From: Lanius collurio
Lineage: Eukaryota > Chordata > Aves > Passeriformes > Laniidae
Reading direction: 5' to 3'
Assembly (NCBI GenBank): GCA_020086605.1
Contig: JACBWW010000040.1
Location: forward strand, 7,281,047-7,345,046
Length of the DNA stretch: 64,000 bases
In this document: in pieces, positions 26,328 through 41,300 of the stretch
How positions within the stretch are numbered: position 1 is the stretch's first letter
Layout of the letters: every line of letters begins with the position of its first letter
The notes under the pieces: generated by a model
Told to the model about the DNA's origin: nothing
What the model saw: the letters and a program-made list of their open reading frames with translations, nothing else
Database searches by the model: none
Program-made: the position numbers and the translations under genes

Positions 26328-29300
26328 GTAAATGGGGTATTTGTACAGAACATAAAGTGTGTGGGCTTATGTGAAATGAGTGCTGCAGAATGTGCAGTAC
26401 TCTCTGATACATAGTAAGCCTTTTCTGTAAAATGGGAAGTACTTCTTGAGCATTTCTTTTTACAGGCAGTGTGTGTGGCTAGATTACCCCCAGTTTTATT
26501 TCACGTGTATATTTTTTCTGTACATGGAATATATGGTGTAAAATAGGTCTTGGCTTTCTTTGCTCCTAACACTGAGAACATAAGCTTTATTATGTACAGG
26601 CAAAAAATTATTGGAGCCTTCATAACTGGATTTGTGCCACCTAAAGTTGTGGTACAGGTTTATGATTTCCATTATTGGATTGAAAATTGGGTTTACTGCC
26701 AATTGAGAACAACTGGCATCCCAAAAAGGCAGGGTGCAGTAGGAGTTATCAATGCAGCTTTCAAAAGATGACTGAATCCTATTAACTATGTGCCAGGGTG
26801 GCCGTGGCTGCCTTGCTGGACAGGGTTTTGCTTTAGGGAGCCATCAAAATTTGCAGGTGCTTCTGAGCTCTGAATTGACTTACCATGATCACATCCCTTA
26901 GAATATTCAGTACTTGCTGTAGCTTCTTCCAGTGAAAGATGCTAACTCGTTTGCATTACTTCTCTTTCTCTGGGGCAGAAGTTTCCCTTAGGGTGATCCT
27001 TAGGAAAGGAATCATCAGCACTGCGGGTGACATCGTGTTTTCCTTTTGTCTTGCCCAGCAGTTCACCTGATCAACAATTAGCAGGGTGATCCAGTGACGG
27101 GAACCACCTCTCAGTTCTGCAGCACACTTCAGCTACCTCTCATAACTCGGGAGCACAAACATCAGCTTGATGATAGCACTTCTCAGCCAAATAGGGAGAA
27201 TAGCTCTGTTTTTCAAATCACAGCAAGGAGCTGTCTCAGTTCCAAGAAATATCTCTAGGTTGTCTCTTACATGTGTGCTGAAGGTCTCCTGATGTCACCT
27301 GGGACTGTAAGCAAGCATCCAGTCATTTTCTGCAGTCCTTTGGGATCTCCTTGTGTAATTCTTGTGTAGAAAATAGATGCTAGAGCAACTGTTTTGTTTA
27401 TGATGATGGGGTTGCAATTACTCTAAATTATTAGAAATGCTGTCTACTTGGGCAAGTTCAAGAGACACTGTCAATTAGAAACGAAGGTGCTGAGTTTCCT
27501 TAAGGACTGGCTGTCAGGGAAAAAGATGTCTCCGAGATACTTTACCAGACCTTTCACCATCCCTGGGAAGTTGCACTGTTGGACCGTAGTTCTGAGCACA
27601 CAGATTTGGATTGGAAGCTGCAGGCAGTCGGTGTGCCCAGCCTGTGTGCAGTGCACCTGGTAGTTTGTGGGTGTACAGTAAAATTAGCTTTTTTCGCTCC
27701 CTCCCCCATATGAGTAGAATTGTGATAGCAGTTAGGTTTGTTTGCTACAGCTGAGCTGGTGAACAAGCAAAATACTTGGCACATCAGATTTTTTGAGTTT
27801 ACATTTTTTAAATTTTCCTTGTCTGTCTGTGTTTAGGAGAGCTAGTAATTAAGATATGGCCTTTTATCCCTGCTGATGTGTTCTTCAGAATGTGCTCCCT
27901 CCCACATGCACAGACTGTGCAATGTACTTGCACATGGCTCTCATTTTATTCTTGTTATTTTGCAGTTGCCTGAGAAACTACCACGCTGGTAGGCAGATTC
28001 TCAGGGCACTTAAATCCTCTTAAGGGAGTATCTTGCCATTCTCAGCAACATTTGCCAGAAAAATCACTAACAAATACCAGTGGGAATTTCCAAAATTATC
28101 TTTTTTTTTTTTCTTAAGTAGCTCTCATTGCTGCAGCTTCTAATCATCTCTTAGTTTTTCATTGCCATTCTTTTGGCTGTTAGTATGCAAGGAAAACAGT
28201 ATTGTCTCTATTTTGCACAGAGTAGAAGTCTGTAGTTCCAGAGGCTAAACGCTGTGGATTCCTTGTACCTCGCACTTAGTGAATGCTCAGAGCCAGCAGA
28301 TAGTAAAAATGAGGCAGAGATGGGGTTAGTCTTGGATAATCCTGGGACTGAGAGTTACAGAGAGAGTACGTGTAACGCAAAAGGCTGAATATATGTCTCT
28401 GACAAATGTCCTCTTTACTGAATCATCCTCCTTCTCATCAGAATGTTCCAGTCCTTACTGAGCTGGCATCAGAGGTTTCATACCAGTAAAGGTTTTCTGT
28501 TCCAAAAACAAGCATTGGGTGAAACTTTGTTTCTGATGAATAAGGCACTGAACAATGTCAGTGGCCCTGAGAATTCATAGCTCACTGTGCAAAATAACCA
28601 GAATTTGCAGCCATCTATGAAAATATTGGATTGTATTCAGAGGCTTGCACAAGTCCAGAAGCAGCATTTCCAGTTCGGCTTGTCTCTGGCACTTGGCCAC
28701 CTCATCACACAAGGCCCTCTGTGAGGGTTGCTACGTTCTGCTTATCAAAACAGGAAGGAAAAGATGTGATGCCAAAGAGGATGCAGGTCTCCAGAAAGGA
28801 TGAAAAATGAGATGCTGGCAGGAAGGGAGAATGGTAAGTGCTGAGGCTCATTTGTCCAGTCCAATACTGATCTCGCTGTCTTCAACCTGTGTCCCCTTGC
28901 CAGATTAAAAGCACCCATCTTACCTTTTCCTCTCAAGCTCTCTTAAATCTCAGGGTTGGAAACATTCTGCAGTGGTCATGTGGTCTGACACTTTCAGTGC
29001 ATTCTCAGAAAGACAGCAGTTTTGTTAATTCTGTGTACAAGCTTACTTACATTTCAACACAAAAAGCAGGAATGCAGTTTTCACACAGTTTTTTCTAAAA
29101 ATGTCCTGGAACAGGCATCAAATCAAAGCCACCTGTCTTCTTCTTGGGAACAGGAAACTCTTCAAGTCAAGTGAGTAAGAAGAGCTGTGGCTATGGTGGG
29201 CTTCTGGGAGAGGCACTGTCTGTGTCTGGTCCTGGCCATGTGCTTTCCCTGATGCATGGCAGTGCTGTGAGTGTCAACAGAGCAGCTTCACAAATGTGAC

Positions 29301-32300
29301 TGGAGCCCCTTGGGAGTGGGTTGCTTCTGGTGAACACACTGACTGATTTTTGCTGCTTGTACAACATCCTGAAAGATGCAAAGGAAAATAGATGAGTTGT
29401 GGTGTGAGAGTGCTGGGCTGCTGAGGTGCCATGTTTGTGGCTGATTCGCCCCAAGCCAGGCCAGGAGACACTTCAGAGACAGAGTCAGAGAAGAGGGTAT
29501 TTGCTTTATTCAGCGCTGGGTGCGTGGGGGATCGCTCCTCCAAACACACACACACCGGTACCTTCTACATTACAGTACTTATGGGTTAAATCATGAATAT
29601 TCATTACATTCATTGAGACAGGTGTGGTTATACATATTATTTCCCTTATGCGTTGTGTGTCCTGGTGGTCGCACTGAGGAAGGCTTCTCCTCTTCCTCGG
29701 GGGTCTCTGTGATGAAGATCAGCAGTCTTCCTCATAGTGCCCTTTTCACCTTTCTCCCTGGGGCATGCGTAGTCCTTTGAGGAAGGATTCAGCAGTTTCT
29801 GAGATGATCTTTGTCCCTTCTATCTTGACAAGATCAGAGCGAATCCTACTTCCAAGGTTTTGCAATTAACATTTGCTGTCTGAATTAACATTTGCTGTCT
29901 CCTCCTGTCCCCCCTATCTTGACGAGATTAGGGTAAATTCAGCTTCTTAGGTTTTATACTTAACATTTGCCGTCTCCTAATAGTTAACTGTGCTTGCATG
30001 AGTTACCCACTGACTACCCTTTACTCAGGCCCGTATGTAGGAGTTTGGCTGTCACCCTTGCCAGCCCCCAAAAGCTGAGCTCAGTCTTGTTGAGCTCAGA
30101 ATCAATTGACAATAAGCAGAGTGTGGTACATTATGAAAGGAAATGTTGTGGTTTAAGATGTTTGCATTTCATTATTTTGTTCATGGATGTTAGGAATGTA
30201 AACAGTTAGTGCATGAGTATTTGGCAATCTAATGTTTAGGATAGATTTGGTTAGGCAATACTGTACTGGGCTGCTATGTGAATTCATGCTGCCTGAGTCA
30301 TAATTATTATTTGGCTTCACAGTGGTTATACTGTAGTGTCTTTTGAATTTAAAGAACAGTGCTTTATCAGAAATAAATTCCAAAGGAAAATCATTAGACA
30401 CAAAAAATAGCTATTTTATCATGTTCTATAAGATCTCATTTTAATTTTGTTTTTCAAAAAATACTAAGTAATTAACCACCTGAGAGGATGTCATACTTCC
30501 AAATGCATTTTTCAGGTAAACCTCCTCTTTTTATAGCACAGCAGAGTAATATCTATTTCACAGACCTAAACAGTCCACAACTGATTTCTTCTGATTACTT
30601 TTTACATCTTTGTGCTCATGTATGCAGTTTTACACTAACAGTGGCCTCTGACAAATGTATCTGTCCACTTCGGTTGCATTTTTCTTTGGAAATTGCTTCT
30701 TACTGTGTTGCTGTCAAGTCTGTTGAAATAAAGGGATGAGTTTACCCATTATTTCCAGCCAAAGAGGTACCACACTTGTTGCAAACAGAGAACTCTCTTT
30801 GAAGAATTCTGGTATTCTTAGCCTTGCACTAAAAAGGCAGAGCCTTCTGCTGCTTGTTTCCTCAGGGCTGGAGCTAATAATAGTACATTCCCAGGATCCT
30901 TCCTGCATTTTGTAGAAACATGTTACAGCTCATCTTGCATGATGCTAATTGTGTGTGCATCACGTGCCCTGTATGATCACCAGATGTGTCAGTGACCCTG
31001 GGAAATGCTGTCAGAAAATCATGAGTGCACCTTATGTTAGTTGATAGAAAAATGCTGTTGTAACAGTATGTGTCAGCTAATTGCAAGCATACACTAATGA
31101 TGCAACTCTATAAGACTTTCTTTTTTTTACATCAAGAGAAAAGCAACTTTTTTTGTCATTAAAGAAGAATTTAAGGAAAAATAGTTAGAAATTGCAGAAT
31201 ATACTGGTGGTTTGTTTTAGCAAAAAAATGAGGGGTTTCTTCCTAGAGATCAGTGTTTTAGTTCAGGTGGAGTACATGGTGGTAGGTAGTAAGTCCCGGT
31301 TGGGTTGCGGTGGGTGTTACTGAAGCAATACGCAGAATAAATAAATAGACTCCACAACTCGATGTAGTTATGAAGTGGGTGTGTATGTCAGCGCCCAGCA
31401 CAAGCGAGATAGTTCTCCAAAAACTTGTGCCCCGAGCCTCAGTCTGACCTACATCTTTATTCACAAAGGTGTTCCATATGCAATACATTACACAACTTTT
31501 CCATGCATATTCAACCCTTGGCCCCGCCTGTCCTCACCTCTCATGCTAAATAGGTCCCCGCCCTTCTGGGCATGCGTGGTTTGCTGTGGTGGTCGCACGG
31601 GGGTCTCTCGGTGGTCTCTGAGGCTGAAGATTGTGGTCTTCCTCCTATTTGAACTCTTGAACTTTTCTGTGCATGCGCTTTTGGTCCTTTGGTGCCTATC
31701 TGAGTAGGTCTGTCAGTCTTGATAAGCTTTGCGATAGAGGAGCCCCTTTATCTGGGTTCTTCGCTTCTCCTGGTCTTCTCTGGCATTGTCCTCTATGCAA
31801 GAAGCTTCAGAGATTTGCATTTTCTTATGCCCTTTGTACCATGGCAGGGGTTTCTCAAGTAAAAGGTTAAAATTCAACACATAATTCTACAAGCTAAAAT
31901 TTAAATGTTTTAATTTATTTTGTTGATTCAAGTGAACTCAAAAAAATCTCTATTTCATTACGTCCTGGGGAACTTTGCAGGTGAGTTTGGGATTTGATGG
32001 CACACTTTGACCTGGTTTCCTTGCCCAGAATGCACTGACTTTTCAGAGACTAAGGAAAGACTTTAGTCCTCATGGCAGATATGTAGTATACCCAAGAAAT
32101 TAGCCTGTAGAATAGAATGTGAGCATAAGGCTGCTTGAAACATGCCATTTTGTTTAAGTTCTCTTTAGAAAAAGAAGCAAAGTTGCTAAACATGGAAGAA
32201 TTCCTGTCAGGAATGGTAAATTTCTGCAGCGTTTTCTTCGAGGCAGGCATAGAAATTCAAAAGCATAAAGATTACTTCGCTGTTAGTACAGTTGTGATTA

Positions 32301-35300
32301 GAATTCTTTGCTGTAGCTCCCCGAGATTTTGTTTTCTGGGAGGGAGGTGGGTTTTGTCACAGCTCTGGTTGAAGCCTGCTAACACAGTTAACTCGGTGGA
32401 GGCAGGCATGGAGGAGGTGGCTGCAAACACCTGGACACTTACGTGGAGAACTTAGACACTGAATGCTTTGCAGGGAGAGGTGCTGAAAAGCTCCTTTGTT
32501 GTGCAGACTGTTGGCCTTTGAGAGACACTTAAGTCTCTGTAGATGTGTCAGAGAACAGGGCCCACCACTGTGATGGCTCTTTATGGCCACAGTTGGTGTT
32601 AGGGATACCAAGACTTGAGGTGATGCTGCTCATGAAGAAGAGCTCCTTGTGCAGAGCTGATTCATGGGGAGCGAGCAGCAGCTCAGCTTTCGGTTGCCAG
32701 CTGAAGCAGCTTTGCAGGGGGGCTTTGCTGGCAATGTGTAAATTCACCCCATGCGATTCACCTACGACTGGCTCTGCTGATGACCAGTCAGAGGCACCTT
32801 GATCCCCATCAGGGAAAATACGTTCCCAGAGCTGATTGCAGCACTCTTCTTCCTGGGTCAGCTTCTCTGTGTGGATGGCCAGCAAATTGCCAAGCAGTCT
32901 GTCTTGCTCTGCTTGAATCTTAAGCAGGATCTTAATGTGTTTGAAAGAAGGCTGCTGAAAGAGACACATCTGTTGCCATGCAGAGCTGACCAACTATAAT
33001 CCCTGGAAGACTACTCGATGGCCAATTCTAGCTTGATTATTCTGACTGTCTTAAAGGTGCTTGTGTGACTGGCCTTAGGTTTTATCATATTGCACAAAAT
33101 GGAAGGAGCTGGGAGTAATTTCCCTGTTTTCAGTGCTGTCCCTGGGCCCTGCAGAAGGGGACCAGATGGGCTGGCCAGTGCATGCAGAACTGGAGGTAGA
33201 GTTACACTGCTAATTCAGTGAAAGGGCTGCTCTGCTAACCTTAGTTCCCCACTCTGAGGGCATGCTGCTACCTGTAGCCATGGTCAGACAACCATGCATT
33301 GGGGATGCAATGCCTTTCTAGTGGGGCCCACTGGACAGCAGTGTCACATGGATTTTTCACCATGTAAAGCCAGTGTGGGGGCTGGATTTCATCCCTTATC
33401 CAAAAGGAGGGATGAATTGACCTGTGCTCAGCAGCACTAAGCTGTTTGGGGGGGTGATGAGAGACTGCTCCCTGAGACTGGCCTGGGTTCCTCTGGCTGC
33501 TCCATCAGGATGGCCTGGGTTCCTCCAGCTGCTCCTTCTCGCTATCAGGGAGGCATTGCTCGCATCTGGCTGCAGTGACTCAGGGGTGTTGGCAAGTCAG
33601 CAGCTGGAAGGTCTTTGCAATGCCAGTGGTACATATGGCTGGTGTTACCGAGACTGTGGAAAAAACACTTTCCAACAACAATTTTTTGTGTTAAAGAATT
33701 GAGGCATTAATTGAATCTGGCCAGGATGTGCAACAGAAATAATTTCATCCACACATTGCCGGGGTTATGCAGAGAAAATCTTTCCATCACACATAACTCT
33801 TTACTAGAATTTTTCATATACAGTCAAAACCCAGATTGGTTCAATGTTCATTAGTCCCAAGGTCTTGATATTTGGTTTCCTCCTGGTTATTGATCCCTTC
33901 CCTTCCATGTTAATTGGGCTCTCATCCTTCCTTCTCTTATTCATCTCTTCCCAGACTGGGAGTCTCAGACTATGCCAGGGGTGATGTTTGGAGTTGATGT
34001 TTGCTAATGGTCGTTATCTTTTGTGTATCTTCTGTGCTACTCCTAGTCTGTTGAGATGTTTGTGGCTCATCAGGCCTGAGCTTGAAACAATCCTTTGAAA
34101 AGAAACCTCAATTCCTTTCCCCCTGGGCAAAGGAGAACAAAACCCCTGACTAAAGTTATATGTAAAAATGTTAAACTTTGTATCATTTCCAACACTGGGA
34201 GCTATGACTTGGACAGAAAGAAGCCCTTATGGTGTGGATAGTGGTAATTCATTCTTACATAAGGCCTATTTGTTGGAGTTGGCCAGTTGTAAGCAGACTA
34301 AAACTTCTTTTGAATTGATTGGAATAATGCTGCACAGCAAAGGAGAGTGTGAACTCCTGAGGTGGAGGAAAACTTCCAGTATAGCAATTTAGGAAGATGA
34401 TGCCTGCAATTCTTTGAAATGCTGCCTGCCCTGGGCTCATACCTTTTGTTTGGATTTGAAGACTGTTCTGACTGGGACTGCAAAGCTGGTTTTGCTTCCT
34501 GTGCCAGAGTTTTTGCTTGCTATGACATGCAGTGGTGGTGGTAGAGATCACTGCATCGCTGCAAACCTTTCATTAGGTTCCCTCCCGGCAGGAGAGAGAG
34601 AACCCTCCTAGGGTTTATAGGCTGTCATGGTGTGGTGTGACAAGCAAACGTGATGCACTGGCTGCAAAGAAGTGTCCAAGAGAGCATGTTTTGCAAACTG
34701 CATCGTTGGTTTCTGCTCAACAAAATGTGTTCCAGAACTCGGGGTAGCAAATTCTGCATTTCTCGGGATACAACCTTAGTGCTAACCTTTCCCACCTTAA
34801 AAGGAATTTTTGCCCTCATACCCAGAATTAGGATGGGGTTCCACCCAAGCTGAAGGGTTGCAAGGCAATTATTTTAAAATTGAATTGTTGTGTTCAAGTG
34901 GAGTCCAAAACCTAATGTGAAAAGCAGGCACCCATTCCCTTCCTGCTTCATTGCTTTTCATCCTCTACGGTATCGTAATGCTGGCTCAGTGTCCCTTCTG
35001 AAAAAGAACTCTTGCAGATGGAACTCTTCTATTTTTTTTTTTTAATTTGAGAAGGTAAATGCTATGAACAGTTGAATAATTTAGTTTTTGTAAGATGTTT
35101 TATAATGCATAGAGGCTGCAAATTTATTCCATTTAAATTAAAAGGCTGGACAACCTGGAAGGCTTTGTACTGGCACGAAATAGGAATTATTCTTCCTCTG
35201 AGAACCACTATACGTGGCCCCAACCCTTACTAGTTCCTTTGCAAGGGGAAGTCCAAATAGGATGAGATTTTACACAAAAAAAAGAAAAGTTTGTAATCTC

Positions 35301-38300
35301 TAGTGACTAAACTTGCCCCGGCTTCTTTTCCACGCCTCTTCCACTCACTTGATGTCATACTATTTTTGTCCCTTTCTAGCTCATTGACACAATTGCCTCA
35401 GAAATCGGAGAACTGAAACAGGAGATGGTACAGACAGATCTCACAGTGGAAGATGAATCTCCTGATTGGCGAAGGTGATTAAAATGTTTATTTTCATAGT
35501 TCTGGAGAGTTTGCCTTGACAGGAATGTTTTCGTTGTGCTGTCTTCTTGGGTGGCTTTTGTCCTAGCACTTTTCTGCCTGGCAGCATAGGACGTGTAGAT
35601 AATCTTGCTCTCGATCCAAGGAATTTGCCTGTGTGCAGGAGTGCCCAGAGATCCAGTTGTTCGGTGTATTTGCCTTAATATCTTCTAACTGCAACTGAGC
35701 TTCACTTCTACTTCCTTGTTCTACAACTTGGATACTGATGTATGTCTAAAGCAGGAAACTGCTAACATTATTACCATTGTCTGTGGCACAGCTTCGCTTT
35801 CACGCTGTAAAGACAAAATATTCATTGCTTAAGTGGCTTTTTGAAGGTTCAAGATACAATAACATGATTTATTTATGTTCTCAGGTTAGGAAGTAAAATA
35901 TTGACTGCTATGAGCTGGTGCATAGGTGGGTAATGTGTTTAAGTTAAGTTTTATATGAGTAGCTTGCAAATAAAATAAATGGTTGTGTTAAGCTTGTACC
36001 TTTAAAGTGGGCAGAATGGGATCCCAGCATTTTGGCTTTACTGCCCCAGTAACATCTGCTCAATTGGCATCTGGAACATAATTAATATTTTAATAAATGT
36101 GTTAACAAGAGAACACATTTTTGTACTTATCTGAAATGTTTATTGTAAGAGGAAAGCAACCAATGTAGGCGTGGTAGTTTATCTGACTGCATGGTCTTGG
36201 CCAGCTCTGGAGCTGGTGGGCTTTGTTCTTCTAGCAGTGAGTTAATGAAGTGGAAAATTGATATTTAGAATTACACCCAAGATTATTAGCTCTTTTTCTT
36301 CCTAGGAGTTTTATTGACTTTTTCTAGAATTTACTACAAAGCATACTTAGATTATTTAAAAAAAAACATGAAGCAGCACCTTTGTTTCCCAAGTGGTAAA
36401 GAAGTAAGACAGTTGAACTAATTAAAGTCAGTGGCTATGGCCCTAGTTGAACATTATTCAAGTTTTAAAGTTTTTGAGTGCTCAGTTCTTTTACAGAGGC
36501 AGAAAGGATACTTTATTTTTGTGAATTCAGCTAACTACCTTCAGACATCATCAGCTAATTTTTGGTTAAGAAAAGGATTCTTGTATCTTTGAATACATCA
36601 TATGCATGAACTGCTAAGGTCTACTGATTTTAAAATCTTGGTGGAAGCACTTAGCTGGAAATGGTCAACTAAACCTCTCCATTTTACAGATCCTGAGTTT
36701 TCTTTTTATTGATTTTTAAATGGATTTTTAATCTTAATTTGTTAATCTTGCCTGCAAAATATATTTTGGTTTAAGATATGTGAGTAAATAAACATATTGT
36801 AAAAAAGTGAATAATGCAATTTCTATGAAAAATAATAATAGCTATCCAAAAAAAATTATTTATGTCACTTCAAGATGATAATGGGAAATATGAAGTCTGA
36901 ATAAAAAAGCTAAAGTCAAACCTTCTGTGACTACAAAATTCTGAACTGCATGCTTCTGTGTAAGGAAGAAATTGTATCAAAGTTGGTATAAATTATGTAA
37001 TTTAGTTGTGCACTGGTGCCCTTTCTTTTTTTATATATATAGAGCTACAGAGCAAGATTATAGTAATTTCAACAAAAGTTTTCCAAGGTTCTTATTTAAA
37101 CTGGACACCTTTCAAGCCTGTCTTTACTGTCATAAGTTTATTTCTTTGTTGTTAATTTAAAACTTGGCAATTAATGTCGTTTGCTCTTCTTACTGCGTGT
37201 TCTGCTGTTCAGAAGTTGGTATCTTGATATGACCCCTGGGATTTGCATCTAGGGAAATTTGAGCTCAGTGTCTGTTCTCCTCACTCTTTTTTCCATCTTA
37301 GCAGGTTTCCACACACACCCAGAGCAGTTCTGGAAAGGCAGCAGTTGCAGAGCTCTCGGCTGGATTCAGAAAAACAAGAACATGAAACTGCATGTCTGCA
37401 GCTTTAGTGTTGTGGGGTTTTTTTTGTGGTTACGTGGTGACTTTCAGATTTATACTCCTCACCGCAGTTTTATTTTGGGCTCCTCTGTCCTTTTAATATA
37501 TATGGCCCAAGTAATATCGACAGTGATTCAACGGCTGAATACTGCTTTGGGCTTGTAAATACGTAAAAGCCAGGCCAAAAAAAAGGCTTGCAAAAATTGT
37601 GTTTTAAGGGGGACTGTTTCAGTATCCCACTTTTTTGATGCCTGGACTCTTTTCCTAGTGCAGACATTTATCTCAGTAATGCAAATGAGCAGAGTTTTCA
37701 GAAAAGGCAGTGAGTGGGACAGATTTCTGTCCTGCCTTTCTGGTGACCTTCGATAGAGTAACGAGAGAGCTTCTGCATGCAATGGCAGCCCAGGAGCCTG
37801 CGGGACAGGACTGGTGGCACCTGGATGCTCCTGGGTGATCTTTTAGGAGGCCCCAGGCCCCCTTGCATGTCTGTGTGAATGTCCATGAGGGGGCTGGTGC
37901 TTCCTGCTGTCCCTCTGCAGGGAAGGCTGTAAAGCTCCAGGCTTCCCGGGGCCCTTGGCACCTGTGAAATGGTTCAGGGGTGCTTTGCCGATGGTGGCAG
38001 CTGCAGCAGCTCATTCCCTTCCTGCTCTGTTCCTGTGGAAGGAGCAGGGGCAGAGCTCTGCTCCCTGCCTTGTGTCCTGCACTGCACAGCCCTCACGCTG
38101 CTGTCTTTTCCACAGCAGTCACTAACTTCAGTAGAGCTATCTTCTGTCTTGCACAGAGAACCACTTCTGTTACTGTTGACAGGCAGGCAAGTATCCAACA
38201 ACCTTTTTTCCCAGCCACCTTGTCCTGTTCTTTTGGCTGGGATGGGATGCAGGAGGAAGTTACCAGTGGCTTTATGCCCTTCCCAGCTGATGTTCAATAT

Positions 38301-41300
38301 GACTGTACAGACTAGGCTGGGGTGATTAAGAGCTGTTAGATTGCAGCATTTACAGAAATCCAGGCATTTTGCAGTGGATAGTCAAACTGAGTTAACTCTC
38401 TGGTGGTTAACTTCGGTGGGACTGGAGCAAGGTTCACATCATGAGCAAGGATCATTGTGGTTACAGGCTTCAACCTGTTCATTGTCTATTTTACTGTGAT
38501 CTAAGTCTAATCAGGATGCAGCACAGCATTGTTTATCTTGACAGTTACCTCTCTTCCCACTTGTTTATGGATATTTTCAAATCTAAGGAAACTTGGTGTG
38601 AATTCATGTGTTTTCTTTAGTTCATTTTGAGTAGTGTCGGAACTCCTTTCCCACTGAAGAAGATCATGTAGCAGCCCTGCATTAAAGTAGATCATCTATT
38701 AAGGCTGATCTGTGTTTCAATTTTGAGTTTAATGTGACCTGGTCAGATTGTCTTATATCAGGAGTCTTTTTAAAAATCCCAAACAAATAACACAAACCAA
38801 CCAGCCAAACATCCCCCAATCCAAAAGTAAAACCAGGACAGGAATTTAGTTGTTGTATAATATACAGCCTATTTTGCTAGCATTTAGGTTACAGCAACTT
38901 CTTATCCTTATTCTGTACACTTGAGTTAATCTGTTGTTGATAAATTCAAATGGTTATTCTTTCCGTGCAATTGTTTCCAAGGTAGTAATGCACACATCCC
39001 TGCCCCAAATAATTTTGGTCTAACTCTTAAGACTTGACAAATTTCAAGAACTCCCATATATCAGGGTTTGACTGTATGTCTAATGCCCAGATCTTTACTT
39101 AAAATTATTTTAAGAATAGAAAGCAAACTGGGAACATAATGCTCAGTAGTGCTAGACCACTGCAAATAAGCTGTCAAAACACCCCAGTGGGGTTGTTTTT
39201 GCTCCCAGGCCTTGGGAAGTGGCTTCTTGTAGGTTGTATGTGGTTTGCCAGGTGCAGTTTTTCCAAGGTGTGCTCTTTCCAGAGTTCTCTGGGATAGATC
39301 TTTCTCTCTGCCTCCTTTTTTATTACTTGGGTATAGGAAATAATTTTTCTTAAGTGTTGCCTATTCCTGTGTGCTTCACCACAGATTGCAGGAACATTCT
39401 AGTGCTGATTTAGCTGAGTTGCATCAGTGTTGTTTGAACCATTAGTGTTTAGGAGTGGCAGAAATTCTGCTCGTGGTCAGATATTCATAATCTTTGGCTT
39501 ATTTTTTGAGGGAGAAGAAGCAGCTGCAGCAAGGAGGTGCCTGTAGTCTATGTAAGTCAGAGAGTTTCCTCCTTGGATCTCAGCATGTAAGTGCCTGGAG
39601 GTTCCAAAAACTTGATAGCTCCCCAGTCAGGTTGGTCTTCCGATTTGTAATGGTCTGGGGGGTGTGGGACAACATGAAGCCAGTCCTGCCAAAGAGGAAC
39701 ATCGCGACCGTACATGCCTGTGCAAACTCTTGCCAGCTTTAGGGGGTTTTGTGGTAGCAGCAATGCCAGGCATTTTAGCTCATACTAGTCACACACCTTC
39801 TTTTGAATGTGGTCTAGCTGTCTTTAGTAGGCAAAAAACTTTTCCTTCTTGTACATACTCCCCCTGCAGTGTGTTTAGTTTTCACCTGCTGACCAAGGAA
39901 TGGAAATTATTTCTATCTGTCTAAGCTTGCAGCCAGCATTGGTACGTAACTTGCACTTTGCCACAGCTCCTTTTGGTTTGTAGTGCAGCTAACTGGCACT
40001 GAGGGTGAGTGGGAAGTTTCTGAGCGATATTTACTGGAGGTGCAGCTCAGGAGAACACTTTTGTGACTCATGATTTGACTTTCTGGAGATTCATCCATTG
40101 CTACACTAGGCTTTGCTGGGACTGGTTGAAAGGGGAACCCAGCATTCCTACTTTTAGACCCAGTCATGACCGATGTAAACAGTACTTCCCTCCTGCACCT
40201 AGGGTGTTTCTATGTGTTTTGTGCCCCTTGAGGGCATATTGGCAGTTAGTAAAAGCTTCTGATGCTTATGAGCAGGGGGGAAATCATCTGCATTTGAGAT
40301 GCCTTGGAAATCTGAAAAGCATCACATCATAAATAAGCAAACAGGAAAAAAGAAAGAGGCAAATGCTGGTAGTGGTGATTGATCCAGGTAATGAAAAGTC
40401 AAATGATTTTGCCTTGTTGTTATCTGATCATACAGTGAACGTTCTCTATGCCATTTACTTTCCTTGCTTGCCCTCTCCAGAGATGCTGCAAAGCTAGAAG
40501 AAAGCAGTTCGGTCATTTGATTTTTTCTGTTGTTTGGTTGGTGGGTTTTAATTTGGTTTGGCTTGTTTTCTTTGCTGTGGGGTTTTTTGGGGGGGCAGAG
40601 AGGCTTTTTGTTTCATTTATTAAATATTCAGTGCTCCTGTGCTTGTGAACTTTATGTCCACTTGCTGTGGGTACAGTAGCTGGGATAATGAGGATGGTAA
40701 ATGCTGTTAGTGATGCTTAGGGCCTGTCCAAAGCATAGAATTCAGAAGAGCTGCGCCGTGTGCCGTGCGGAGGTGGAGCTGTGTTGCCCTCTGCTGCCCA
40801 GGGCCTCTTCTGCGGCAGAAAAGGAGGAACACAACCTCTGCCTGACATCTCAGGGAGTCAGTCAGGCTTGCAGGGTGCCTTTTGTCTGTTCCTAAGTATT
40901 GTCATCAGCAAGCTGTTACCAGAGTAACTGCTCCATAGTGGTTTCTAGCATGGGGAGACTCACAGGATGTACTTCTAGGTCAAAAATGAGGAATTTGAGC
41001 CCACAGCACACGTGTACTCGTGTACTCATACTGGGGCATTCTGTATTATATGGATGATGGTGAAGCTTTGCATAACAAAAGGACTTCTCAAAGTATTCTG
41101 TTTATTTGGATTTTTCATAACAAGTATCTATAGCCTCCAAGAACTGTACTTCATTACTGAATGTAGCAGTAACTTTAGATGCCCTGCCCCAAATAAATTT
41201 TAACCTTACATTACTTTGCCACGTTTGCACTTAGCTTAGCCTTTATTTCTCACCTAGGAGTCAAACAACAGCCAAATGAAGTGTTGGAGCATAAGTATAC

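Larger units (their letters stand above)
26328..35379 (+). other. RIN2: RIN2 intron between coding exons 1 and 2
   Basis: A 9.05 kb GT-AG intron. It contains two related minus-strand LTR-like segments (about 29436-29990 and 31310-31870), a 154-codon minus-strand open frame of unknown nature (32529-32993), a pair of 23-base direct repeats (33481-33535) and poly-T runs near 28100 and 35030. No other exon was recognised. Confidence 0.85.

Noticed and set aside
33700..34150. A further LTR-like segment
   Set aside because: The composition resembles the other LTR-like segments, but I saw no polyadenylation signal, TATA order, shared blocks or ends strong enough to call it.
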